From positions 1 to 16,378 of the forward strand of contig JBEVEP010000331.1 in NCBI GenBank assembly GCA_040512755.1: a stretch of 16,378 nt of DNA, given 5' to 3'. The notes under the pieces are model-generated. The model was given only the letters and a program-made list of their open reading frames with translations. It did no database searches and was not told where the DNA came from. Made by a program: the position numbers and the translations under genes. Positions 7,601 to 13,732 of the stretch are shown one piece after another; within the stretch, counting starts at the first letter, position 1; each line of letters opens with the position of its first letter. The stretch comes from JBEVEP01 sp040512755. Lineage in GTDB: Bacteria; Pseudomonadota; Alphaproteobacteria; Rhizobiales; Rhizobiaceae.

Positions 7601-9252
7601 CCGTAGCCGGTGGCATACCGCTCGACAACGGGCAGCTTGCGCTCAACGTGGCGCTCAACGCATTTCCACTTGCCGTCCTCAATGCTGCCGCACCCGCACA
7701 GAATCTTAGTGGCAACCTCTCCGGCACGGCCAACGTGACCGGCAGGCTGGCCAATCCGGCCGCATCGTTTGAGCTGCATGCAACCGGCGTTCGGGCAGCA
7801 CTCGCAGATACGGCAGGCGTATCACCGCTCGATATCGCGGCGGCGGGCAGGTATGGCAACAGGGTGTTGAACCTTTCCTCGGCAACCGTACGGGGCGCTC
7901 AGGGGTTGACCGTTTCCGCCAGTGGCAGCGTGCCGCTTGCCGGCAGCGGTATGGATGTCAGGATCAATGGCAGCGCGCCGCTTGGCCTTGCAAACCGCTT
8001 CCTCGCCGAACGCGGCGCGGAGGTTTCCGGCACGCTGAGGCTTGACGCCAGTGTCTCCGGCAGCATCCGCAGGCCGGCCATCCACGGCACGTTCTCGACG
8101 GCGGGCGCCGGATTCGTCGATCCGCAGAGCAATGTGCGGCTGCGCGAGATCGCCGTGACGGCAAATATCGACGGTGAAACGGTGACCATCCGCAACGCCT
8201 CAGCCGCCATTGCATCTGGCGGCAGGATCGGAGCAACAGGCACGATCTCCACCAACGCTGCCGCTGGCTTCCCGGCAAACATCAGGATCACGCTGAACCA
8301 GGCGCGCTATTCGGATGGCAATCTCGTGGTCGCGACGCTGAACGGCAACCTGGCCATGACCGGACCCCTCACCCGCGATCCGCTGCTGTCGGGAACCATA
8401 GACGTCGAGCGCGTGGAAATCACCGTGCCCAGCACGCTGGGCGGCGGAGCGGCAGCAATCGACGTCAAGCATATCGGGGCCCCCAGGGACGTCTTGGCCA
8501 CCTTAAAGCGCGCCAGGGCGACTGACGGCACGCCGACCCCAACGGCGCGTCCGAGCGTCGTCCGGCTCGATGTCACGGTGAATGCGCCCCGCAGGGTCTT
8601 CGTGCGCGGGCGCGGGCTCGATGCCGAACTGGGCGGCTCGGTGCGCCTCACCGGACCCGTCGTCAACATCCAGCCCGTCGGCGCCTTCGAGTTGATCCGC
8701 GGGCGGCTGTCGATCCTCGGCCAACGCATCACGTTCGACGAAGGCACCGTGACACTTGTCGGCGACCTCGATCCCTTCCTGAATTTCGTCGCCCGGTCGT
8801 CAGGAAGGGACATCACCGTGTTCATCACCGTGAGCGGACGCGTTTCCGACCTGAAGGTGGAGTTCTCCTCGCAGCCTGAACTGCCGCAGGATGAAGTGCT
8901 TGCCCGGCTCATCTTCAACCGGGGCCTCAATGAATTGTCGCCATTCCAGATCGCGCAGCTCGCGGCTGCCGCTGCGGAGCTCGCCGGAGGATCCGACACG
9001 TCGCTGGTGGGCAATCTGCGCGCGGCAACCGGCCTCGATGATCTCGATGTCGTCACCGACAGCGAAGGCAATGCCGCCTTGCGGGCTGGCCGTTATATCA
9101 CTGACAACGTCTATCTCGGCGTTGAAGCGGGAGCAAAAGGCACCACGAAGGGCACGATCAACCTCGACATCACCGAGAACCTCAAGGCCCGGGGCGGAGT
9201 GGGCTCGGACGGCGATTCAAGCCTCGGCGTGTTCTATGAGAGGGATTATTGA
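4654..9252 (+). CDS. tamB: TamB, translocation and assembly module inner-membrane subunit (DUF490)
   Basis: TamB is a very long periplasm-spanning protein that forms a beta-rich groove between the inner membrane and TamA, helping insert outer-membrane proteins and probably moving phospholipids. The 1,532 residues begin with a hydrophobic anchor or uncleaved signal (IILAILLFILSLPAMA, about 4-19). A long AsmA-like beta-repeat body follows, rich in short G-, A-, L- and N-containing strands. The conserved C-terminal DUF490 domain covers about 1180-1532 and shows FELIRGRLSILGQRITFDEGTV-like sequence near 1345, then VSDLKVEFSSQPELPQDEVLARLIF, and ends in FYERDY. The start is a TTG at 4654 sharing bases with the tamA stop (TTGA), with AGGA about eight bases before it, so translation is coupled. 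Size and domain order are normal for alphaproteobacteria. The gene ends four bases before a large palindromic element. Confidence 0.94.
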   Translation: MTRIILAILLFILSLPAMAQDAEEAERSFFIRLVEDQLSAPNRQIRISGIQGVLSSNATIGEITIADREGIWLRITNARIVWTRSALLLGRLTVDTLEADSIDVMRKPLPDESLPSPEAGGFRIPELPLSITLGNLAVPRVTFGEGVFGLASQISVNGRLRLADGSLDTAVNITRLDGPGGQLALTAAYANATQVLDLDLVLSEPENGILANLLGIEGRPPMALALKGSGPLSNLDLNLTLDAASQRVLTGTTSVRQEAGGFAFESNLHGPIASIVPAQFRAFFGAETTLTASGLFKQAGGFRLDSLQLNSAALALTAALETATDGFLQRLKLNATIEDQAAGKVILPVPGGETTVERAAIALSFGESAAEDWTGSIEVNQLATSTFAAESVVVGLGGLAQNLNDPANRHITFDADGAVTGIVANRADVQQALGDRITLDIEGAWNAGQPVNLARAVLAGNGLSVAMAGNIADYIFRGTIGVDAANIAPFSELAGRQLAGALDLDADGELRPLAGGFDLTLDGTAVGLQIGNRAADNVLEGETRITGRVARGETGLVADKLRIVNSQVELLADGTFATGTADFDFDLALADLALLSERASGRLTAKGRAAGTDGLIGLTFGAEVAEGTLAGKSLSDGTIGFEGTLQQNDLNGQVMGSALLDQVKVTLASAIAVTENERRLSDLEFAAGETRITGGVTQNREGLFDGRLSLNSTDISTAAALILLDARGAVQADIALSAQDAMQKADVTATVSGLEMETVRIGKADIQAVILDLFKVPVVNGTIKASNLVAAGIDVSTLQATAVQSATTTGFVADALLENGTTASVKGALSPVDGGYLLGLSDLNLVQGSLAARLVQPSRIMVRGQNVTIENLLLDVGGGRISAAGEIADTLNLNVAINALPLAIANTVRPDLRLGGTLDGTARVGGTRAVPDIHFDIRGHQIAAAALSDAGLRSIDVAATGTSTPSRLNIDASVTSPEGLRATVAGGIPLDNGQLALNVALNAFPLAVLNAAAPAQNLSGNLSGTANVTGRLANPAASFELHATGVRAALADTAGVSPLDIAAAGRYGNRVLNLSSATVRGAQGLTVSASGSVPLAGSGMDVRINGSAPLGLANRFLAERGAEVSGTLRLDASVSGSIRRPAIHGTFSTAGAGFVDPQSNVRLREIAVTANIDGETVTIRNASAAIASGGRIGATGTISTNAAAGFPANIRITLNQARYSDGNLVVATLNGNLAMTGPLTRDPLLSGTIDVERVEITVPSTLGGGAAAIDVKHIGAPRDVLATLKRARATDGTPTPTARPSVVRLDVTVNAPRRVFVRGRGLDAELGGSVRLTGPVVNIQPVGAFELIRGRLSILGQRITFDEGTVTLVGDLDPFLNFVARSSGRDITVFITVSGRVSDLKVEFSSQPELPQDEVLARLIFNRGLNELSPFQIAQLAAAAAELAGGSDTSLVGNLRAATGLDDLDVVTDSEGNAALRAGRYITDNVYLGVEAGAKGTTKGTINLDITENLKARGGVGSDGDSSLGVFYERDY

Positions 9253-9255
9253 GAC

Positions 9256-9403
9256 TAGGGCCTATTGATATTCACGCCATGACAGCCTGCAAATGGTGGT
9301 TTTCTGCGCTTCCGTTGCTCACGTACCAGAACGTACGCTCCGCTACGGGTCTCGAAACCCACCATTTTCGACTCGCCATGACATGAAATCTCAACAGGCC
9401 CTA
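9256..9403. mobile_element. 148-base palindromic MITE-like intergenic element
   Basis: The whole segment is an imperfect palindrome centred near 9329/9330. Its ends are TAGGGCCT (9256-9263) and AGGCCCTA (9396-9403), and matching continues inward: 15 of the first 18 bases agree between one end and the reverse complement of the other. Further inside, AAATGGTGG near 9295 pairs with CCACCATTT near 9358, and CGTAC/GTACG pair around the centre. TA at each outer edge fits the TA target preference of IS630/mariner-type transposases, so a non-autonomous miniature element is likely. No coding frame of note lies within. Lying between the converging tamB and ratA genes, its RNA would fold into a long hairpin that could end transcription from both sides. 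Confidence 0.7.
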
Positions 9404-9459
9404 ACGCACGCGCGCAAGCGCTGCCGCGCAGGGCACAGCCAAGTCAAACGATCCGGCAA

Positions 9460-9921
9460 TCAGGCGGTGCTTACTGCCCCGAACTTGGCATCGGCGCGCT
9501 TTTCGAACGCATGTGTGAACATGCGGAAGGCGCGGTCGAACATCGCCCCCATCATCGCGCCCAGAATGCGGCTCTTGAATTCGTAATCGATGAAGAAATG
9601 GATGTCGGTTCCGCCACCCTCGGCCAGGTCGAACCGCCAAGTATTGCTGAGGTAGCGGAACGGACCGTCGAGATATTTCACGTCGATGGCGTTTTCGTCC
9701 GGTTTCAGGTGAACCTGACTCGTGAAGGTCTCACGGATGGCCTTGTATCCGACCGTCATGTCGGCGACGAGCACGGTGCGGCCTTCACGCTCCTTGCGCG
9801 AGCGGACCCTCAGCGCCTCGCACAACGGGAGGAATTCCGGGTATCGCTCGACATCGGCCACCAGCGCGAACATTTCCTCCGGCGGATGGCTGACATGCTT
9901 GATCGTCTCGTACTGAGGCAT
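9460..9921 (-). CDS. ratA: RatA/Coq10-like START-fold protein
   Basis: This 153-residue cytoplasmic protein belongs to the polyketide cyclase/START-like group that includes mitochondrial Coq10 and Escherichia coli RatA. Coq10 homologues bind ubiquinone or its precursors and support respiration; the RatA name comes from a reported effect on ribosome association. The family pattern is clear: PPEEMFALVADVERYPEFLPLCEA (residues 13-36), DMTVGYKAIRETFTSQV (54-70), YLDGPFRYLSNTWRF (83-97) and a terminal amphipathic helix FDRAFRMFTHAFEKRA. The ATG at 9921 lies ten bases downstream of the lipA stop, so the two are likely co-transcribed. No ratB partner gene is visible, and the lipoate/PDH context favours a respiratory quinone-binding role over a toxin role. 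That choice is inference. Confidence 0.9.
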   Translation of the reverse strand: MPQYETIKHVSHPPEEMFALVADVERYPEFLPLCEALRVRSRKEREGRTVLVADMTVGYKAIRETFTSQVHLKPDENAIDVKYLDGPFRYLSNTWRFDLAEGGGTDIHFFIDYEFKSRILGAMMGAMFDRAFRMFTHAFEKRADAKFGAVSTA

Positions 9922-9931
9922 GATCCGGCAC

Positions 9932-10897
9932 TTACGCGGAGCTGCCGAGCTGCGCTTCGCGGGCCGCGCGCAACCTGGCGAAGTCCTCGCCGGCGTGATG
10001 CGACGAACGCGTCAGCGGGCTCGAAGCGACGAGCAGGAAGCCCTTGGTTTTGCCGATCGTCTCGAAGGATTTGAATTCGTCGGGCGTGATGAACCGCTTG
10101 ACCGGATGATGCTTCTTCGTGGGCTGAAGGTACTGGCCGATCGTCATGAAATCGACATTCGCCGTGCGAAGGTCGTCCATCAATTGCAGCACCTCGTTCC
10201 GCTCCTCGCCAAGCCCCACCATGATGCCGGACTTCGTGAAGATGGAGGGATCGATCTCTTTCACGCGCTGAAGCAGGCGGATCGAGTGGAAATAACGCGC
10301 GCCGGGCCGAACCGTCAGATAGTTGGACGGCACCGTTTCCAGATTGTGGTTGAAGACGTCCGGCTTGGCCGCGACCACGATCTCCAGTGCGCCATCCTTG
10401 CGCAGGAAATCCGGCGTCAGGATTTCGATCGTAGTCTCCGGCGTGGCGCGGCGGATCGCATGGATGACGTCGGCGAAATGCTGAGCGCCGCCGTCCGGCA
10501 GATCGTCCCGGTCAACCGACGTGATGACCACATGGGTTAGCCCCATCTGCTTGACGGCCCGGCCCACGCTCTCGGGTTCATTCGGATCGAGCGCCGTCGG
10601 AATGCCCGTGGCGACATTGCAGAAGGCGCAGGCCCGCGTGCAGATCTCGCCCATGATCATGAAAGTGGCGTGCTTTTTCTCCCAGCACTCGCCAATGTTC
10701 GGGCAGCCGGCTTCCTCGCATACCGTAACGAGCTTGTTCGAGCGCACGATATCGCGCGTTTCGGCATAGCCTTTGGAGACCGGGGCCTTGACGCGTATCC
10801 AGTCCGGCTTGCGCAACACCTCCTGATCCGGCCGATGGGCCTTCTCGGGATGCCGGGCGCGCGGCTTGTTCGTGACGGTATCGAGAAGCGTCACCAT
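9932..10897 (-). CDS. lipA: LipA, lipoyl synthase
   Basis: LipA is a radical SAM enzyme that inserts two sulfur atoms into the octanoyl group on lipoyl domains, activating PDH E2 and related complexes. All expected cluster ligands are present in the 321 residues. The auxiliary [4Fe-4S] motif is Cys60-x4-Cys65-x5-Cys71 (CEEAGCPNIGEC), and the radical SAM motif is Cys86-x3-Cys90-x2-Cys93 (CTRACAFC). The C-terminal RSSHHA segment supplies the conserved Ser that ligates the auxiliary cluster. Length is normal. The ATG at 10897 lies four bases after the GlsB-like gene, with a GGAG about 12 bases upstream, somewhat far. The gene sits in the same run as pdhC and lpdA, whose products depend on its cofactor. 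Confidence 0.97.
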   Translation of the reverse strand: MVTLLDTVTNKPRARHPEKAHRPDQEVLRKPDWIRVKAPVSKGYAETRDIVRSNKLVTVCEEAGCPNIGECWEKKHATFMIMGEICTRACAFCNVATGIPTALDPNEPESVGRAVKQMGLTHVVITSVDRDDLPDGGAQHFADVIHAIRRATPETTIEILTPDFLRKDGALEIVVAAKPDVFNHNLETVPSNYLTVRPGARYFHSIRLLQRVKEIDPSIFTKSGIMVGLGEERNEVLQLMDDLRTANVDFMTIGQYLQPTKKHHPVKRFITPDEFKSFETIGKTKGFLLVASSPLTRSSHHAGEDFARLRAAREAQLGSSA

Positions 10898-10901
10898 GGG
10901 T

Positions 10902-11186
10902 TCAGTTCACTCCGCTTGCCTTGGCGCGTCCGAAAATCCAGAGGATCAAGACCGCGCCGACGACCGCAACGATCAGGTTTCCGAGAAACCCCTGGTAGTT
11001 CACATTCAAAAGTCCCGCCAGCGTGCCGCCCACAAAAGAACCGGCAATGCCGACCAGCATGTTGGTGAGCAAGCCATGGTCACGGTTCATCGCCCGTTCG
11101 GCGATCCAGCCTGCAATGAGGCCAATCACCAGCATGCCGAAAAAGCCGACGCCCGGCATGCCCATGATGCCGACAGTGTGATCCAT
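10902..11186 (-). CDS. GlsB/YeaQ/YmgE family small membrane protein
   Basis: This 94-residue inner-membrane protein belongs to the GlsB/YeaQ/YmgE family, often linked to general stress but without a settled molecular role. It has three hydrophobic segments: about 12-31 (VGFFGMLVIGLIAGWIAE), 40-60 (glycine-rich GIAGSFVGGTLAGLLN) and 67-85 (LGNLIVAVVGAVLILWIFG). The loop ERAMNRDHGLLTNMLVG is typical of the family. The first residues (MDHTVGIMGMPGV) lengthen it slightly compared with the usual 80-85 residues. The start at 11186 is supported by GGGAG seven bases upstream. It is followed four bases later by lipA, so it probably shares a transcript with it, perhaps driving lipA from its own promoter. 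Confidence 0.9.
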   Translation of the reverse strand: MDHTVGIMGMPGVGFFGMLVIGLIAGWIAERAMNRDHGLLTNMLVGIAGSFVGGTLAGLLNVNYQGFLGNLIVAVVGAVLILWIFGRAKASGVN

Positions 11187-11258
11187 GTCATGTCTCCCGC
11201 GTTGGCTTCGAGGCGCCGAGTCTCGCTAAACTCAGCACATCGGGCCATGCGTTACCGC

Positions 11259-11287
11259 ATATAAGTCAGTCTTCGCGATCGAAACAG
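11259..11287 (-). promoter_or_regulatory. possible promoter for glsB-lipA-ratA
   Basis: The minus strand has TTATAT (11259-11264) as a good -10 and CTGTTT (11282-11287) as a poor -35, 17 bases apart, in the 120-base gap after lpdA. The box would put the start site about 65 bases before the GlsB-like ATG. A separate promoter here would let lipA and ratA be expressed apart from the PDH genes. Confidence 0.3.
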
Positions 11288-11306
11288 CCCTGGCGTTAGC
11301 TGCCTG

Positions 11307-12752
11307 TCATGCGTTCAGCACACGGCCGTAGGCGTCAAGCACGCTTTCCTTCATCATCTCCGATAGCGTCGGATGCGGGAAGACCGTGTGCATCAGCTCT
11401 TCTTCGGTCGTTTCGAGGTTCATCGCGACGACGAAACCCTGAATGAGTTCGGTGACTTCCGCGCCGACCATATGAGCGCCCAGCAACTGGCCGGTCTTCT
11501 TGTCGAATATCGTCTTCACCAGACCCTGATCCTCTCCAAGGGCGATCGCCTTGCCGTTAGCCCCGAACTGAAAACGCCCGACGCGGATGTCCTTGCCCTG
11601 CTCTTTCGCCTTGGCTTCGGTAAGGCCGACCGATGCGACTTGCGGATTGCAGTAGGTGCAGCCCGGGATCATGTTCTTGTCCATCGGATGGACGTTGGGG
11701 AGCCCGGCGATCTTTTCCACGCAGATCACGCCCTCATGCTCGGCTTTGTGGGCCAGCATCGGCGGACCGGCGACATCGCCGATCGCATAGACGCCCGGAA
11801 CATTGGTCCGGCCGTAGCCATCGATGACGATCGTGCCGCGATCGGTCTTCACGCCAAGCGCTTCAAGGCCGAGATTCTCGATATTGCCCTGGACGCCAAC
11901 AGCCGAAATCAGGCGGTCGGCCGTGATCGTCTCGACCTTGCCGTCCTTCATCTGGACATGCGCGGTGATGGAGTCGGCCCCCTTCTCGACCTTCGTCACT
12001 TTGGCGTCGAGGATGATCTTCATGCCCTGCTTTTCGAACTGCTTCTTGGCGAAAGCCGAAATCTCGGCATCCTCGACCGGCATGACCTGAGGCAGTAGCT
12101 CGACCACCGTCACTTCGGCGCCCATCGCGCGGTAGAAGGAGGCGAACTCGATGCCGATCGCGCCGGAACCCATGACCAAGAGCGACTTCGGCAGAGCGGG
12201 CGGAACCATCGCTTCGAAATAGGTCCAGATCAGCTTGCCGTCGGGCTCGATGCCGGGCAGCGCGCGCGGCCGCGCGCCGGTGGCGAGGATAATGTGCTTG
12301 GCCGTGTAGGTGCCCTCGCCCTTGGTGCCCTTGGGCGCAGGATGCTGCGGCTCCATCGGCTTCTTCGACGACTTCGCCACGACGATCTCGTTCGGCTTGG
12401 TGAGCCGGGCCTCGCCCCAGATCACATCGACCTTGTTCTTCTTCATCAGGAAGCCGACGCCGCCATTGAGGCGCGCCGAGACGCCGCGCGAGCGTTCAAC
12501 GACCGCCTTGACATCGGCCGTCACCGTTCCCTCGATCTTCAAGCCGTAGCTCTTGGCGTGCTCTGCAAAGTGCTTGATCTCGGCGGAGCGCAACAGCGCC
12601 TTCGTCGGGATGCAGCCCCAGTTGAGACAGATCCCGCCCAGATGCTCGCGTTCGACGATCGCCGTTTTCAGGCCGAGTTGCGCGGAGCGGACCGCCGTGA
12701 CGTAACCGCCGGGGCCGGAACCGATGATGATGACGTCATAATTTTCGGACAT
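11307..12752 (-). CDS. lpdA: LpdA, dihydrolipoamide dehydrogenase (E3)
   Basis: E3 is a cytoplasmic FAD flavoprotein that reoxidises dihydrolipoyl groups on E2 and passes electrons to NAD+. The 481 residues show the FAD-binding GSGPGG (11-16), the redox disulfide Cys42/Cys47 in GGICLNWGCIPTKAL, and an NAD-binding GSGAIGIEFASFY. A second FAD motif with the Asp ends in YAIGDVAG, and the C-terminal catalytic pair is His460 and Glu465 (HPTLSE). The interface ending is DAYGRVLNA. A stretch KKPMEPQHPAPKGTKGEG around 145-165 is a short insertion seen in rhizobial E3s. I chose ATG 12752 because AAGGGA lies six to ten bases upstream and FAD binding begins at once. A longer frame to 12902 only translates the intergenic repeat. 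It follows the SGNH hydrolase after a 297-base repeat-bearing gap. Confidence 0.96.
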   Translation of the reverse strand: MSENYDVIIIGSGPGGYVTAVRSAQLGLKTAIVEREHLGGICLNWGCIPTKALLRSAEIKHFAEHAKSYGLKIEGTVTADVKAVVERSRGVSARLNGGVGFLMKKNKVDVIWGEARLTKPNEIVVAKSSKKPMEPQHPAPKGTKGEGTYTAKHIILATGARPRALPGIEPDGKLIWTYFEAMVPPALPKSLLVMGSGAIGIEFASFYRAMGAEVTVVELLPQVMPVEDAEISAFAKKQFEKQGMKIILDAKVTKVEKGADSITAHVQMKDGKVETITADRLISAVGVQGNIENLGLEALGVKTDRGTIVIDGYGRTNVPGVYAIGDVAGPPMLAHKAEHEGVICVEKIAGLPNVHPMDKNMIPGCTYCNPQVASVGLTEAKAKEQGKDIRVGRFQFGANGKAIALGEDQGLVKTIFDKKTGQLLGAHMVGAEVTELIQGFVVAMNLETTEEELMHTVFPHPTLSEMMKESVLDAYGRVLNA

Positions 12753-12824
12753 GCTATCCCTTTCCGAAATCCCCTGCCTACAAGGTCGGGGCGATTGAAT
12801 TTGTGTATCGTCCGGGTCCGTGGT

Positions 12825-12958
12825 CCCCCTCACCCGGCTCGGGCGTCGCCCTCGCCACCCTCTCCCCGAGGGGAGAGGAGATCGCCGGCCGCGCCGCCGC
12901 ACCCTCTTCTCCCCAACGGGGAGAAGGTGGCCGAGCAGAGCGAGGCCGGATGAGGGGG
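12825..12958. repeat. RIME-like intergenic palindromic repeat
   Basis: The element is bounded by CCCCCTCACCCGGC (12825-12838) and GCCGGATGAGGGGG (12945-12958), which pair with one mismatch. Inside are two strong hairpins: CCTCTCCCC-ga-GGGGAGAGG (12859-12878) and CTTCTCCCC-aac-GGGGAGAAG (12906-12926). This matches the style of rhizobial intergenic mosaic elements, which occur in many copies per genome. It lies in the gap between the SGNH hydrolase and lpdA on the same strand, so any transcript crossing it would be strongly folded. Confidence 0.78.
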
Positions 12959-12973
12959 CGGTTGCTCAAATGG

Positions 12974-13003
12974 GATTCCCCTCTCCACAAGGGGGAGGGA
13001 ATC
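12974..13003. repeat. short GC-rich hairpin next to the intergenic repeat
   Basis: GATTCCCCTCTCC and GGGGGAGGGAATC pair around a short ACAA loop with a few mismatches. It is of the same CTCCCC/GGGGAG style as the neighbouring element and may be a further partial repeat unit. It lies about 45 bases after the SGNH hydrolase stop and could weaken read-through into lpdA. It has no T-run, so it is not a classical terminator. Confidence 0.5.
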
Positions 13004-13049
13004 GAGCCTGGCAACGGGAAAGGAGCAACGTGTCGTTTGGACATCCGCA

Positions 13050-13688
13050 TCAAAGCTCCAGCATCACGCGCACGACGGGCGCAAGCGCCTCGCCAATCGC
13101 CCGCGTGTTGGCGGCATCGAGATGAACCCCGTCGAGCGGGGTGGTTTCTGCGACGCCCCCGGCGTCGAAGAAGCCGCAGCCCAGTTCATCGGCGAGCGCG
13201 GCGTAGAGGCCCGCCAGTTTCTGCGACTCCCCGATGCAGCCATCAAACATGGCGTCAAAATCGGCATTGTCCGTCGCGGAAAGCGGCGGCGGCGAAACGA
13301 TCAGCACGTGCGGCGCGGCGGCCTCCAGCGGATAGGCGAGGCCGCGCACGATCTCGACGAGGCGCTCCATCCCCTGCTTCGCACCGATGGCCCGGCCGCA
13401 GATGAACGGCTTCATATCGTTCGAGCCGAGCAGAATGACGACGAGGTCGAGCGGCGCATGCGTCGCAAGTAGCGTCGGCAGAATGCGCGCGCCGTTGCGG
13501 TCGGCATCGGCCAGATGATCGTCAAAGGCAGTCGTGCGCCCATTCAGCCCTTCGGCCACCACGCGGACATTGTTGCCGAGCGCCCTCTGGAGCGCGCTCG
13601 GCCAGCGGTTCTCATAGGCATGGCGGCCGGGACCCCCGGCATCGTAGCCCCAGGTCAGCGAGTCGCCATAGCAGAGCACGGTCTTCAT
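13050..13688 (-). CDS. SGNH/GDSL hydrolase, arylesterase/acyltransferase type
   Basis: This 212-residue protein is an SGNH-fold esterase closely recalling the Mycobacterium smegmatis esterase/acyltransferase MsAcT. Block I is CYGDSLTWGYDAG with the nucleophile Ser10. Block II is EGLNGRTTAFDD, with oxyanion-hole Gly. Block III is VVILLGSNDMK, with the oxyanion Asn. Block V is DGVHLD with catalytic Asp186 and His189. The SPPPL segment in the third quarter is also shared with MsAcT. No signal peptide is visible, so it is probably cytoplasmic, acting on short-chain or aryl esters. The natural substrate is unknown. The ATG at 13688 has GAGG eight bases upstream and follows pdhC by 44 bases; that gap holds an imperfect CCTT...AAGG hairpin without a T-run. 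It may be co-transcribed with the PDH genes. Confidence 0.92.
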   Translation of the reverse strand: MKTVLCYGDSLTWGYDAGGPGRHAYENRWPSALQRALGNNVRVVAEGLNGRTTAFDDHLADADRNGARILPTLLATHAPLDLVVILLGSNDMKPFICGRAIGAKQGMERLVEIVRGLAYPLEAAAPHVLIVSPPPLSATDNADFDAMFDGCIGESQKLAGLYAALADELGCGFFDAGGVAETTPLDGVHLDAANTRAIGEALAPVVRVMLEL

Positions 13689-13732
13689 GGGCAGAACCTC
13701 AGAGAGCCTTCCCCTCGAAGGGCGGTAAGGCG

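Noticed and set aside
12753..12902. 50-residue N-terminal extension of lpdA
   Set aside because: It translates the intergenic repeat and is Arg/Pro-rich; MSENYDVIIIGSG at 12752 has its own ribosome site and the usual E3 start.
12859..12926. GC-rich hairpins considered as a CRISPR-like or rho-independent terminator array
   Set aside because: Spacing is irregular with no repeated direct unit and no T-run after the stems; they fit mosaic repeat units better.
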